NCBI RefSeq assembly: GCF_900104795.1
Contig: NZ_FNTG01000001.1
Location: 248,001-312,000, forward strand
Length of the DNA: 64,000 bases
DNA from: Burkholderia sp. WP9
Lineage (GTDB): Bacteria > Pseudomonadota > Gammaproteobacteria > Burkholderiales > Burkholderiaceae
Direction of reading: 5' to 3'
The translations under genes and the position numbers were made by a program. The notes below the pieces were generated by a model, which did not search any database, was not told where the DNA came from, and worked only from the letters and a program-made list of their open reading frames with translations. This document shows, piece after piece, positions 42,329 through 51,258 of this stretch. The first letter of the stretch is position 1. Each line of letters opens with the position of its first letter.

Positions 42329-42357
42329 TTCTAATCGAATGAAGTGTCTGTTATAAT
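42329..42357 (+). promoter_or_regulatory. promoter of tRNA-Pro
   Basis: A perfect TATAAT (42352-42357) with a weak TTCTAA -35 at 17 bases spacing; the tRNA starts 12 bases after the -10, the same distance as for tRNA-Val. Confidence 0.65.
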
Positions 42358-42368
42358 TTCTTGCTGTT

Positions 42369-42450
<82 letters not shown>

Positions 42451-42451
42451 C

Positions 42452-42485
42452 AAAGCCGCAGTGCCGTCAGGCACTGCGGCTTTTT
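42452..42485 (+). terminator. terminator after tRNA-Pro
   Basis: A 14-bp stem (AAAGCCGCAGTGCC with its complement) closed by GTCA and followed by T5. It begins six bases after the tRNA. It can also work in the other direction for the convergent effector gene. Confidence 0.9.
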
Positions 42486-42585
42486 CATTGGCCGGCGCCT
42501 AAAAAAGTCAAACGACCAGTCAAACGATCCCCAGGCGACTCCGCGCCGCATGAGCGCGCGCAACGTAAAGCAAGCCATCGGCACC

Positions 42586-45500
42586 TCAACTATCCAGCCG
42601 ATCCACCAGTGCAAACGGAATACTCTCAGCAAACAACTCACGGTCTCCCGTCGCGCTCGTTTGCGTATTCAACTGCAGCGCGAAATTCAAACCGGGACTT
42701 CGCGTGCTGGTGGTGCGCTCCTTGACCTTAAGCTCAATGGGCATCCACGAAGCTGGCTCGTTCAGAATGCCGTTCACCTTTTCATCGATCTCCGCACGTC
42801 CTGCAACCGCCTCGCCCGGCGGCAATTGCTTCGACATCGCCGCCAGCATGTCGAGTTGTTTCGCCGCGCTACGCCGCAATCGGTAGCGGTGAAAGTAAGT
42901 CTGGTTCGGTCGCCGGTTCGCCTTCACATCGCCAAGATGCCGGTCGAGCCGTTGTTCCGCCAGCATGCGCGCCGGCGGTTGCTGCGGCTCGGGTCTGCCA
43001 TTCAATCGCGCCTCCTGTCGTTCGCCTTCCTGTTCGGCGTTCACCTGCTCGGTGAACAGATCGACCCACTGGTCACGGCTCGCATCGAGCGCACGCGTAT
43101 AGGTTTCGGCGCTCGAATATTCGGTGTCCAGTAAGCACGCGCGATGCATCAGCGAACCGTCTTCGCGAACCAGTTGCACTTTGGCGAGCCGGCTGTCGTC
43201 GTTGAACGTCATGGTCGCGGACGGCGCGTCGAGCGAGACGATGCCGACGCCCACGCTCGACTCTTTCGCACCGACGGGCTGCGTCGCACTGACGGTCCCG
43301 CTCAGCCGTCCGATCAGACGCGAGCCGGCACCGACGCGATGTTGCTCGACCTGCACGCGCCCGCTTCGCTCGTTCGAATCGAGCGTCTGTCGTGCGGTTT
43401 TCTCGTAACCGATACCGACGTTGGCGCCGGTGCGAAACGGCGAACCGGTCTTCGGCACGCTGACGGAGAGGCCGAGATCGGCGGACGCGCCGCGTTTGAC
43501 GGTGCGCGCCACCGTGTCGGTCCAACTGATCGACACATCGGGATCATCGAAATAGCGTTCGGCGAGCCGGGCCCAGGTGCCGCGCGAGCCACCCGAGTTA
43601 GCGCCGTGCGCCTGGGTCGCTTCGTCGAAGACATGATCGATGATGCCTTCGAGTTTTTCGCGCATTGCATTGTCATCGTAGCCGGTGCCGTTCGGATTGA
43701 CGCGACGTGCGACACGCAGCGACACGCCGCTCGGCTCGGACAATTCCTGCGAGTGCAGCACGGCCTGGGTGGTCAGTCCGGCGCGCAACTGGGTCAAGCC
43801 GACGTCCATGTCGTAGCCCACCAGCACGCCGACCCCGGCATGCCGCAGCTGCGTTTTCGCGGTGCCGACGAACATCTCGACGCCGTGCGTGCCACGGCTC
43901 AACTCGACCACCGCTTCACGGCTCTTCGACGCGCGCAGATCGACACGTGGTGCGATCGGCACGCCGCCGGTGTGCAGCACCTTGCTGAGATTCGCCGACA
44001 ACCCGCGCGTGCTCACACCGATACGGCGGCCGTCGGTAAGACGCAGACGCGAGCTCGATTGCAGATCGTGCGCCACGTCCTTCAGCGTTTGCCGGACCGC
44101 GGCGACGCTGTCCGCATCGGCAGCCGGCGCAGGCGGCCGCGCCTGGTCCTTCAGCTTCGATACGTGGGCCCAGAACGGCGAATCGGCAGGCACCTTCGCG
44201 ACCTTGCCCCACGCGGCGAGCCGCTCCAGAGTGAACGGTTGTTTCGCGATCGACCGGAACGGCTTGCTGCGCGCCAGCGTATGCGGATCGGCGTTGGCCC
44301 AGCGCGTCGTCTCGCTTTGCAGGCGCGCGAGCGTGGCGGGCGAGCCGACGTCGCGCGGTTGCAATTCGGCGCACAGCTGTTGCGCGCGTTCGGTGACCTC
44401 GTGCAACTGATCGGCGTCGAGCTTTCCATTCGGAAAGCCGCCCGCTTCGAGCCAGACATGCAGCGCCGCGAGTTCGGCAATCGACTGTTCCGGGCGCGCG
44501 TGCGAAAGCGCGGCCGCGGCGCGCATCTCGGGCCGCTCGCACAGCGGCGGCAACGACTCACGCAAGGCCTCTTCGAACTTGCCCTGCTCGGTGCCGATGG
44601 TCTTGCGCGGCACGCCTTGCGTGCCGAAGCGCAGTGCCGACAATGGCGAGCTGCGTTTGCCGGCGAGCCGCGGCAAGAACGTCTTCCAACGGTTGTCGCC
44701 GACGCGGTCGATCGTCTTCGCTGAGAATTTGTTCAGACGTTCGCGCGCCTGTGACAGCTCGCTGCCGCGTCCGTCTTCCCGAAAATTCTGGCGCCATGCG
44801 AAGAACGCGCCTTTCTGATCCGCGCTCAGCGCGCCGCGGCCTTGCGTGGCCAGCGTGGACGCTGCGTCGTAAGCCTGCCACGCGAGCGGGCTGTCATGCG
44901 TCAGCGTGCCGGCCACGGGCGCCGAGCGCGCGGCGACCGCGGCGGGCGCGGGGTCCTGCGCCGGGCCTGCGCCGTATAGAGGCGGATCGAGCGCGTCGGC
45001 GGCTTGCAGCATCATCCGCTGGGCGAGTTGTGTCGACCCATCGCCGGGCTGCGCCTGTCCGTGATGGCGCAACTGGTTCAGCGCGTCGAAACCGGCGTCG
45101 GTGCGCGCCAGCGTGCGCGCGACTCGCCATGCGCCGGCTTCGGCCGGCGTCGTCGAGCGGGCCGAGTGCATCTGCGCGAAGTCGAGCTGTTCGAGTGCAT
45201 CGAGCACCGCGTTGGCGCTGTGCGCATCACCGATCTGCGCGCCGTGTAACGCTTGCGCGAGCAATGCGCCGCGTTGCGTCTGTGTGGCGGCATGCGGGCC
45301 GCTCAACGCGGCCAGCCGATGCGCAAGCTCGCCCTGCGCGAGCAGGTCGTGGTCAGGGCCCGGCAATTGACGGCCCACGTAGTCGCTCAGCGCGGCCGCG
45401 CCGCCCATCGCGTCGAGCGGGATCGTGGCTACGGCGTTTGCGTTGGCATGCTCCGCAGCGAGGCTCGCCGCCGGGGAGGACGAAGACCGCGCGGTCTTGC

Positions 45501-45870
45501 CAAGCGCCTGGCGCATTGCCCGTTCGCTCCTGGCCAGCGGAGTCCCGGCCGCGTTCGACGCCACTACCGGTTTGGCCGAATAGCGCGCGCCATTCGCGGT
45601 GAAATCGGCCGGCGCAAATGGCTTGCCGTGCTGGCTCGATTGCGAGAGCGCCGTGCTGATATCGAACTTGCTCGCGCGCAGCCGCGCGCCGGCACGCGAG
45701 AGCTTGTTGCTGAACCTGCCCAGCAGCGTTTCGTCGACTAGCGGCCGCCCCTGAGGCGCACCCATGTCTGGCAAAGCGGATGCGCCGCCATGCTGATGAA
45801 CGGGCGCTTCAGTCGCTTCGGCATCGGGCGAGGGGATCGAGTGCGGCGGTACTGCGTGGATGTCGGACAT
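42586..45870 (-). CDS. large candidate type III effector (possibly AvrE-like)
   Basis: 1094-residue protein without a confidently recognised family. The first 50 residues are Ser/Pro/Ala/His-rich and disordered-looking, as in T3 secretion signals. Residues about 180-600 are helical and Ala-rich. Residues about 640-960 contain many short amphipathic strands with Gly turns (GVGVLVGYDMDVGLTQLRAG; SADLGLSVSVPKTG; ANVGIGYEK; SSVGVGIVSLDAPSATMTF), suggesting a beta-barrel. A WxxxE motif is at Trp1042 (SWMPIELKVKE). Size, barrel-like region and WxxxE recall AvrE-family effectors, but this is inference. A perfect PIP box lies upstream. There is no strong ribosome-binding site before the ATG. Confidence 0.65.
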   Translation of the reverse strand: MSDIHAVPPHSIPSPDAEATEAPVHQHGGASALPDMGAPQGRPLVDETLLGRFSNKLSRAGARLRASKFDISTALSQSSQHGKPFAPADFTANGARYSAKPVVASNAAGTPLARSERAMRQALGKTARSSSSPAASLAAEHANANAVATIPLDAMGGAAALSDYVGRQLPGPDHDLLAQGELAHRLAALSGPHAATQTQRGALLAQALHGAQIGDAHSANAVLDALEQLDFAQMHSARSTTPAEAGAWRVARTLARTDAGFDALNQLRHHGQAQPGDGSTQLAQRMMLQAADALDPPLYGAGPAQDPAPAAVAARSAPVAGTLTHDSPLAWQAYDAASTLATQGRGALSADQKGAFFAWRQNFREDGRGSELSQARERLNKFSAKTIDRVGDNRWKTFLPRLAGKRSSPLSALRFGTQGVPRKTIGTEQGKFEEALRESLPPLCERPEMRAAAALSHARPEQSIAELAALHVWLEAGGFPNGKLDADQLHEVTERAQQLCAELQPRDVGSPATLARLQSETTRWANADPHTLARSKPFRSIAKQPFTLERLAAWGKVAKVPADSPFWAHVSKLKDQARPPAPAADADSVAAVRQTLKDVAHDLQSSSRLRLTDGRRIGVSTRGLSANLSKVLHTGGVPIAPRVDLRASKSREAVVELSRGTHGVEMFVGTAKTQLRHAGVGVLVGYDMDVGLTQLRAGLTTQAVLHSQELSEPSGVSLRVARRVNPNGTGYDDNAMREKLEGIIDHVFDEATQAHGANSGGSRGTWARLAERYFDDPDVSISWTDTVARTVKRGASADLGLSVSVPKTGSPFRTGANVGIGYEKTARQTLDSNERSGRVQVEQHRVGAGSRLIGRLSGTVSATQPVGAKESSVGVGIVSLDAPSATMTFNDDSRLAKVQLVREDGSLMHRACLLDTEYSSAETYTRALDASRDQWVDLFTEQVNAEQEGERQEARLNGRPEPQQPPARMLAEQRLDRHLGDVKANRRPNQTYFHRYRLRRSAAKQLDMLAAMSKQLPPGEAVAGRAEIDEKVNGILNEPASWMPIELKVKERTTSTRSPGLNFALQLNTQTSATGDRELFAESIPFALVDRLDS

Positions 45871-45940
45871 GGCGCGTGAGGTTCAACGAGCGGCAGTTGA
45901 ATTCACGGTACGAAGCGCATGTGACACCCCCAGGCAGGGT

Positions 45941-45965
45941 GCGAAGCGAAGTCATCTTGCGCGAA
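45941..45965 (-). promoter_or_regulatory. PIP box upstream of the large effector gene
   Basis: Minus-strand TTCGC-N15-TTCGC, followed 30 bases later by TACCGT at 45905-45910 as -10. It overlaps the stop codon of the upstream regulator gene, so the effector has its own promoter. PIP boxes are bound by HrpX/HrpB-type AraC activators. Confidence 0.85.
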
Positions 45966-48900
45966 GCAGCCCCTCGGGCGCGGATGCATCGAGCGCTTCG
46001 AGATCGACGGTGATGCGCAGTTCGAGCCTTCGCGCGCGGTGGTGCCGGGCGCGCAGCAGCGCGTCTTCGAGCAGCGGCCTGACCACCCGTGGATCTTCGC
46101 CGCCGCGCAGACGCACCATCGCAATCAGACGCAGCAGTTCCGGCACGTACCAGAGCTCGCCGGTGCGCTCGCTGCGGCTGACCGCTTCACCGAGCGTCGC
46201 GCCGAGGGATGCCGCCAATTCAGGTTCGTCTTGCAGCGCGATGCGCGGCAGCAGTGTGGCGATAAAGGCGATGTCGGGCACATAGATGCGTTCGCGCGCA
46301 ATCCGCTTCATCGCGCCGGTAATCAGCCGCCGCGAGGCGTCCTGATCGCCGCGCCGGGCGTCGAGCCAAAGTTGAAAGTCGAGGCCGAGACGCAGCCAGC
46401 GTTTGACGCCGGCTGCTCGCGCTCGCGTCACCAGCGCCGCCGCGCAGGACTCGGTGAGCGCAATGTCGTCGTCGAGTGCGGCAAGCGCGCAGGCGAGCGC
46501 GAGCGCGATGCAGCCCGCGAGCGGTTCGCTCTCGTCGGCGGGATCGCGGATCGTGACGCGCAGGGGCGCGGCCATATGCGGTTGACCGACCAGCCACAGC
46601 GCGACGGCGTGAATCGCCCGCGCCACGAGATGCAGCGACAGCCCATAACTGGTGGCCACCGCATTGGCCTCGCGGCTGACGTCTTCGTCGATCTCGGCGG
46701 CGGCTTCGTCGTTGAGCCCGACAACCGGCGCGAGCAGGCGGATCGCGGTATCGAACTCACCCGCATACGCCTTGACGATGCCTTCGATGCGCTGCGCGTT
46801 GATGCTCACCGCCTGGCTGTGCGTCACCGGCGCAATTTCGCTGAATTCGCCGGAGAGGCGCCGGCAATGTTCGACTTCGCCGGCGTCGAGCGCGCACATC
46901 ACGAGGCAGAACAGCGCACGCAGGCGGTACGGCGTGTCGGCGCAGATATTGGCGAGCTCGTAGGTGCGCTGCCAACTCTCGACGATCTCGTTCGACGCGC
47001 TGCGCTTGAGCATCAGCGCGCGCGCGAGCACGGCGCGCAGGCGCATCTCATCGCGGATACGGCGCATCGACACACTGTCCACGCGCGCCAGCACCGCGCG
47101 CACCCAGCCGATATATTCGTCGACGAGCGCGAGCGCGCCCCACATCGGCGCCGTGTTGTCGAGCAACTCGATGCACAGTTCCACCTTGTCGACCGAGACG
47201 GCCCATTCGAGCGCCGCGCGCAGCGCGTCGATATCGTGGCGGCTATGCGCGCGGGCCATCGCGACACCCGCGCCGAAGCGGCGCGCCATGTCACGGGCGA
47301 CGAACTGCGCGTGGTGCAGATCGGCCTCGGCGCTTTCGCGGTTCCGCTCGAGAGCGTCGAGCGCAAAGCGGCGCACGGCGGGCGGCAGGCGCAGCCGCAA
47401 GGCACCGTCGCAGTCGACCGTATTCACGAGACCCGCATCCATCAGTGTGTGAAGCTGGCGTTCCAGCAGGCGCGGCTCGGGAGGCCCGAAGCCGTAGTCG
47501 CTGCCGAACGCGCCGAGCATTTCGCAGGCGGCGTCGTGCGAGAACGCGGTGGCGAAAATACCGAGCCGGCGCAGCATGGTGCGGGTCGGGGCGTCGAGCG
47601 CGGCATACGACAGGTCGAGCATGACGTGAACGATCGCCGCGCGCGGCAGCACGATGCGGCGGCCGCCGCCGCGATGCGTCATCACCGTATCGAGTTCGCG
47701 CGCGAACGCCACGATCGCGTCTTCCGGCGGCACGCCCGCGCGCACTTGTCCGGCGATCGTCGCCGCAGCGAGTTCGAGCGCGAACGGCACGCCATCGACC
47801 CGCCGGCAAATCAGCGCGGCCGCCGCCAAGGTGGCCGGCGCGATGCTGTCCGCTTCGGGCAGCGGTGCATGCAAAGCGGCCGGCTTCAGACAGTGCGCGA
47901 GCCGCGTGAAGAGCAAACGCAGCGCGTCGTAGTCGAGCGTGGCGGGCGTGCCGTCGATCTGCTCGGGCGGCGCGCGCAACGCGGCCACCGGCACGGCCGT
48001 TTCGCCGCCGATGAAAAGCGGCGACTCGCAGGTGGCGATCACATGCAAGCCGCCTGTGTTTGCCACCAGAGTATCGATGAGCTCGGCCGCCGCTTCGCTC
48101 AGATGGTCGCAGTGATCGACGATCAGGAGCATGCGGCGTTCACCGATCTGTGCGGCCAGGTTGGCCGGCATCGACAACTCGCTATCCGGCTCCAGGCCGA
48201 CGGCCGCACCGATCGCATTTGCAATGCGGTCGGGCTGTGCGAGCGAGGCAAGCGCCGCACAAAAATCACCGTCCGGAAAATGTGGCGCGAGGCGGCTCGC
48301 CGCTTCGATCGCGAGGCGCGTTTTGCCGACACCGGACGCCCCGGTCAGCGTGACGATGCGGCGCGTGGGCACCAGTGCGAGCAATTCGGACAACTCGGCA
48401 TGACGGCCGATAAACGGCGACGGGTCGATGATCTGCGAGCGCAGCGACGTGACGGCGCTGGTCGGCAGCAACGCCGGAAATGCGGAAGCCGGCGGTGCGG
48501 CTGCGGCGGCCAGGCTCGATGCGGCGGTGACCGGCGTGAGCCGCGCGGAGGTAGCGGTTTTGGCATAGCCGGGACGCGCGGAGCCCGAACCGACGCCACG
48601 CCACGTCGCGCTATAGGACGCCACGTGCTGCGAACCGAACGTGAGTTCCGCCGAGATCGGTGGGCTGGCCGCGGCGGTCGCCGCGAACGCGGTGGCGAGC
48701 GACGCGGCAATGCTGCCGGCATTCGCCACCGGAAGATCGAGTCCGGCGTCGGGCGTTTCGAGTACGCGGATTTCACCCGCAAAGCGGTAACCGCGGCCGG
48801 CCACGGTCACGATCAGATCGCGGTCGTCGTCGAGCGCGCGGCGGATCGCGGAGATTTGCGCCTGCACCGTGTTCGCGTCGACATTACTGCCCGGCCAGAC

Positions 48901-49083
48901 GATTTCGCGCAACTCGGCGGTCGACACCACGCGGCCGCGCGCCTCGAGCAGGGCAGCGAGCATCGCGAACGGGCGCGCGCCGAGTTCGATGACGGCGCCG
49001 TCCGAAATCAGCAGGCCCACTTCGCGCGCGAGCCAGAATCGCGAAAAGGCGATCACCTGACCGGTGAGTCGCGGTAGCGACAT
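45952..49083 (-). CDS. winged-helix / STAND-NTPase transcriptional regulator
   Basis: 1043-residue regulator. Residues about 15-105 are an OmpR/PhoB-type winged helix (VIELGARPFAMLAALLEARG; VDANTVQAQISAIRRALDDD; TVAGRGYRF) without a receiver domain. An NTPase domain follows, with Walker A GASGVGKT at about residue 246 and a probable Walker B MLLIVDHCD. The C-terminal ~500 residues are helical, TPR-like. This is the layout of AfsR/MalT-like ATP-dependent regulators. GGAG seven bases before the ATG at 49083 sets the start. It sits between GNAT and effector genes of the hrp regulon but has no PIP box itself, so it may act upstream of or alongside the system. Confidence 0.85.
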   Translation of the reverse strand: MSLPRLTGQVIAFSRFWLAREVGLLISDGAVIELGARPFAMLAALLEARGRVVSTAELREIVWPGSNVDANTVQAQISAIRRALDDDRDLIVTVAGRGYRFAGEIRVLETPDAGLDLPVANAGSIAASLATAFAATAAASPPISAELTFGSQHVASYSATWRGVGSGSARPGYAKTATSARLTPVTAASSLAAAAAPPASAFPALLPTSAVTSLRSQIIDPSPFIGRHAELSELLALVPTRRIVTLTGASGVGKTRLAIEAASRLAPHFPDGDFCAALASLAQPDRIANAIGAAVGLEPDSELSMPANLAAQIGERRMLLIVDHCDHLSEAAAELIDTLVANTGGLHVIATCESPLFIGGETAVPVAALRAPPEQIDGTPATLDYDALRLLFTRLAHCLKPAALHAPLPEADSIAPATLAAAALICRRVDGVPFALELAAATIAGQVRAGVPPEDAIVAFARELDTVMTHRGGGRRIVLPRAAIVHVMLDLSYAALDAPTRTMLRRLGIFATAFSHDAACEMLGAFGSDYGFGPPEPRLLERQLHTLMDAGLVNTVDCDGALRLRLPPAVRRFALDALERNRESAEADLHHAQFVARDMARRFGAGVAMARAHSRHDIDALRAALEWAVSVDKVELCIELLDNTAPMWGALALVDEYIGWVRAVLARVDSVSMRRIRDEMRLRAVLARALMLKRSASNEIVESWQRTYELANICADTPYRLRALFCLVMCALDAGEVEHCRRLSGEFSEIAPVTHSQAVSINAQRIEGIVKAYAGEFDTAIRLLAPVVGLNDEAAAEIDEDVSREANAVATSYGLSLHLVARAIHAVALWLVGQPHMAAPLRVTIRDPADESEPLAGCIALALACALAALDDDIALTESCAAALVTRARAAGVKRWLRLGLDFQLWLDARRGDQDASRRLITGAMKRIARERIYVPDIAFIATLLPRIALQDEPELAASLGATLGEAVSRSERTGELWYVPELLRLIAMVRLRGGEDPRVVRPLLEDALLRARHHRARRLELRITVDLEALDASAPEGLLRAR

Positions 49084-49270
49084 GAGGGGTCTCCGGCGTA
49101 GTTGTGTTTCGGTCCACCGGCGAGGGGTACTCGCGAGGCACGCATAACGAAAGACCGCGGTGCGGTATTCGTCAGACCTTTGTATTATCGCTCGGGAAGT
49201 GAACAATTGCTTGGGTAGCGGACACTTCTTCATTCCGGCTCGGGCTGCACGTCGGCGCGGATCGACTCCG

Positions 49271-49894
49271 TCAGGCGTCCGCGAGATCCCACTGCATCGT
49301 GTTGCGCAGCCACGCGACGCCTTCGCTGGGTGGCTCCGGCGGCACCGCTGCGGGGCGCGTCAAGGCGTAAAGATAGCTATGAGCGGCGGCGAGGCCGCGG
49401 TTCGGCCGCGGCTCGTGATTGGTCAATATCGCTTCCTGAACGAAACCGAGGCGCTCCATCGAGCTATGCGCGGCGCCATCCACGGCGCAGCAGGCGAAGA
49501 CGCGGTACACGCCGGGTTGTTCGATCAGCCAGTCGATCAGTTCCTGCAACGCGAGTATGCCTGCCCGGCGGCGTCGGGCGCCGCCATGCCGGCTGATGAT
49601 CACACCGATCTCCACGCGCGGCAGCGTCGGCTTCAATTCGATCAGCGCGGTCAGCCGACCGGTTTCCTTGCATTCGAGCGCGTAGCGGATCAGGCTGCCG
49701 TCCTTCCAGCCGCGTAGCGCCTCGTCGACGAATTCGACGGTCTGCGCCACGCCGGTATGGCGCGGCACCGGCAGGTCGCGCATCGTGCCGGCGTCGCCGA
49801 GCATCTGATCGAACAGGGCGGGGGCATCGGCGAGGGTGAGCGGGCGCAGCCGCAGATAAGGCGTTTCCATGCTGTCGAGCGGGATGAAGCGCAT
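49271..49894 (-). CDS. GNAT acetyltransferase with PIP-box promoter
   Basis: 207-residue RimJ/RimL-type N-acetyltransferase. The N-terminal part (METPYLRLRPLTLADAPALF), the central strand PRVEIGVIISRHGGARRRRA with the acetyl-CoA loop, and GVYRVFACCAVDGAAHSSME, then RLGFVQEA, fit the fold. The C-terminal 30 residues (from about TRPAAVPPEPPSEG) extend beyond the usual domain. GGAG is eight bases before the ATG at 49894. A perfect PIP box 71 bases upstream suggests coexpression with the secretion system. It could be an effector or an enzyme that modifies a T3SS component; neither is shown. Confidence 0.8.
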   Translation of the reverse strand: MRFIPLDSMETPYLRLRPLTLADAPALFDQMLGDAGTMRDLPVPRHTGVAQTVEFVDEALRGWKDGSLIRYALECKETGRLTALIELKPTLPRVEIGVIISRHGGARRRRAGILALQELIDWLIEQPGVYRVFACCAVDGAAHSSMERLGFVQEAILTNHEPRPNRGLAAAHSYLYALTRPAAVPPEPPSEGVAWLRNTMQWDLADA

Positions 49895-49964
49895 GAGTCG
49901 GACTCCGAATGAGCGGCGAACCCGCGCAGTGTGCGGCCCGCGTGTGACTTGCGCACGACGGGCC

Positions 49965-49989
49965 GCGAACCGGCGTAAGGGGGGGCGAA
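49965..49989 (-). promoter_or_regulatory. PIP box upstream of the GNAT gene
   Basis: Minus-strand TTCGC-N15-TTCGC. The best -10 is CACACT (49928-49933) at 31 bases, which fits YANNNT but is the weakest of the set. It lies 12 bases from the plus-strand PIP box, back to back. Confidence 0.75.
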
Positions 49990-50001
49990 GCTGTCTCCGG
50001 C

Positions 50002-50026
50002 TTCGCTTCGGTGCACACCGGTTCGC
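50002..50026 (+). promoter_or_regulatory. PIP box upstream of the 160-residue secreted protein gene
   Basis: TTCGC-N15-TTCGC on the plus strand, followed after 30 bases by TAAGGT (50057-50062). The start codon is 77 bases further on. Confidence 0.87.
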
Positions 50027-50138
50027 ACTGTGGCCGCGAGTGTCGTACGCCGGCTGTAAGGTCGAACAGAATGCCTGTTCGACGTCCCGTCCCGCGCTTC
50101 GTCACCGCAGCGCGCATTGCCATCAGGAGCCTCGCACC

Positions 50139-50621
50139 ATGCCGGATTCCCCGTCGATTTCACGCTCGAGCAGCACGCTGCCGCTCTCCAACGTCGGCAC
50201 CCAGTCGTCGCCTGACAGCGGCGGCCGCCCACCTGTCGATGGGCAGGCGCATGCCAGTCAGCAGGCGAATGCAAGTCTCAGCCAGCTGGCCGCCAACGGC
50301 AGCGGCGAGGCAAGCGGCAAGCGCAAGGGCGCTTCTTTCGCGGCGAACAGCTCTGCAGCGGCGGCCCGGCCTGCGGTGCCTCAGCAAGGTGTCGGCGCAA
50401 TGCCGGGCGTCGGGCCAGCCAGCCCCGGCCGCTTCGGCGCGTTGGCGCAAGGCGGGCTGGCGCAGGGCGCGGCGAATGTGGCGACCAACACCACCGGTCT
50501 GGCCTCGGCAGGGTTGAACGTGCTGGGCGGCGTGATGCAACTGGAGCAGGCGGCGGTCAACCAGATCGCGGAGCTGTTGAAGCAGGGCGCGCGCAATATC
50601 GAAGAAGCGTCGAAGGGCTAA
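50139..50621 (+). CDS. pilin/harpin-like secreted protein of the T3SS (160 residues)
   Basis: 160 residues, no Cys or Trp, rich in Ser, Ala, Gly and Gln. The first ~125 residues look disordered (for example SSAAAARPAVPQQGVGAMPG). The C terminus is an amphipathic helix MQLEQAAVNQIAELLKQGAR, then NIEEASKG. That helix aligns without gaps to the C terminus of the 55-residue gene at 51259 (12 of 28 identical). Hrp pilins have a variable exposed N terminus and a conserved C-terminal polymerisation helix, so a long pilin or tip protein is a good hypothesis; a harpin is the alternative. AGGAG precedes the ATG by nine bases. A PIP box drives it. It ends seven bases from the convergent hpaB. Confidence 0.75.
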   Translation: MPDSPSISRSSSTLPLSNVGTQSSPDSGGRPPVDGQAHASQQANASLSQLAANGSGEASGKRKGASFAANSSAAAARPAVPQQGVGAMPGVGPASPGRFGALAQGGLAQGAANVATNTTGLASAGLNVLGGVMQLEQAAVNQIAELLKQGARNIEEASKG

Positions 50622-50628
50622 GGCGGGC

Positions 50629-51084
50629 TTAGGCCCGCAGCCAGAAAAACTCCCCGGAAGCGATGCCTTCAAACATCTCGTCGCTCGATTCGACGATGTT
50701 CTGCCGCCAGTAGCGGCCATGCTCCGCGTAGTGGGCGAGCAGATCGGCGAGCCCTTCGCCGTTCAGACCGTCGGCGAACGGCAAGCGCAGGACCAGCACC
50801 ACGCCGCCCGTGTCCGTATCCAGTCCCAATTGCGCCTGGTCCTGCGCATAGATCAGCAGGTTGGCTTCGAGCATGAGCCGGAAGATGACGAGCGTGCGCC
50901 CGGCCGTCACCGTGCCGAAATGAAAATTCGCATACATCGCGTCGAGGTCGCGCTCGAAATAGTCGAGCCGCACGTCGAAGCCTTCGACCTCGATCGACCG
51001 TGTGCGCAGCACATGCTCCGCGTCGCCGAGACCGACGGTCGCGCACAGGTCCATGATCAGACTGGTGTAACGCTCGCTGCTCAT
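50629..51084 (-). CDS. hpaB: HpaB-like type III secretion chaperone (CesT fold)
   Basis: 151-residue acidic protein of the CesT/SycE chaperone type: an N-terminal helix (YTSLIMDLCATVGL), the beta-sheet with RTLVIFRLMLEANLLI, LVLRLPFADGLNGEGL and a C-terminal helix. HpaB is the general exit-control chaperone that directs effectors to the secretion ATPase. Its place at the end of the hrcD-hrpD6-pilin unit is that of hpaB in Xanthomonas. The start at 51084 follows AAGG by seven bases. Confidence 0.85.
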   Translation of the reverse strand: MSSERYTSLIMDLCATVGLGDAEHVLRTRSIEVEGFDVRLDYFERDLDAMYANFHFGTVTAGRTLVIFRLMLEANLLIYAQDQAQLGLDTDTGGVVLVLRLPFADGLNGEGLADLLAHYAEHGRYWRQNIVESSDEMFEGIASGEFFWLRA

Positions 51085-51258
51085 CCTCGTACCTTGACTG
51101 GGCGATGCGCGCGGGGTTCGGCGCGCCGCGGACGCGAGCCGCGTGCCACCTGCGGCGAATGCCGGGAACGTTGCAAATAGGACGGCCGTACCCCGCGCGA
51201 AGCGGGATCGGCCGTGTGCGGACCGCCGCCAACGGCGAGCGGCCCGTAGCTGCGATGC

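Noticed and set aside
46039..49077. Very long open frame (over 1000 codons) antisense to the winged-helix/NTPase regulator; similar ones at 4904-6946, 31668-33836 and 38702-40672
   Set aside because: They mirror real genes, have Arg/His/Gln-rich translations with no domain, and lack ribosome-binding sites. This is a normal effect of high GC third positions.
49084..49270. PIP box for the winged-helix regulator
   Set aside because: Searched on the minus strand upstream of 49083; only single TTCG words, no pair with 15-base spacing.
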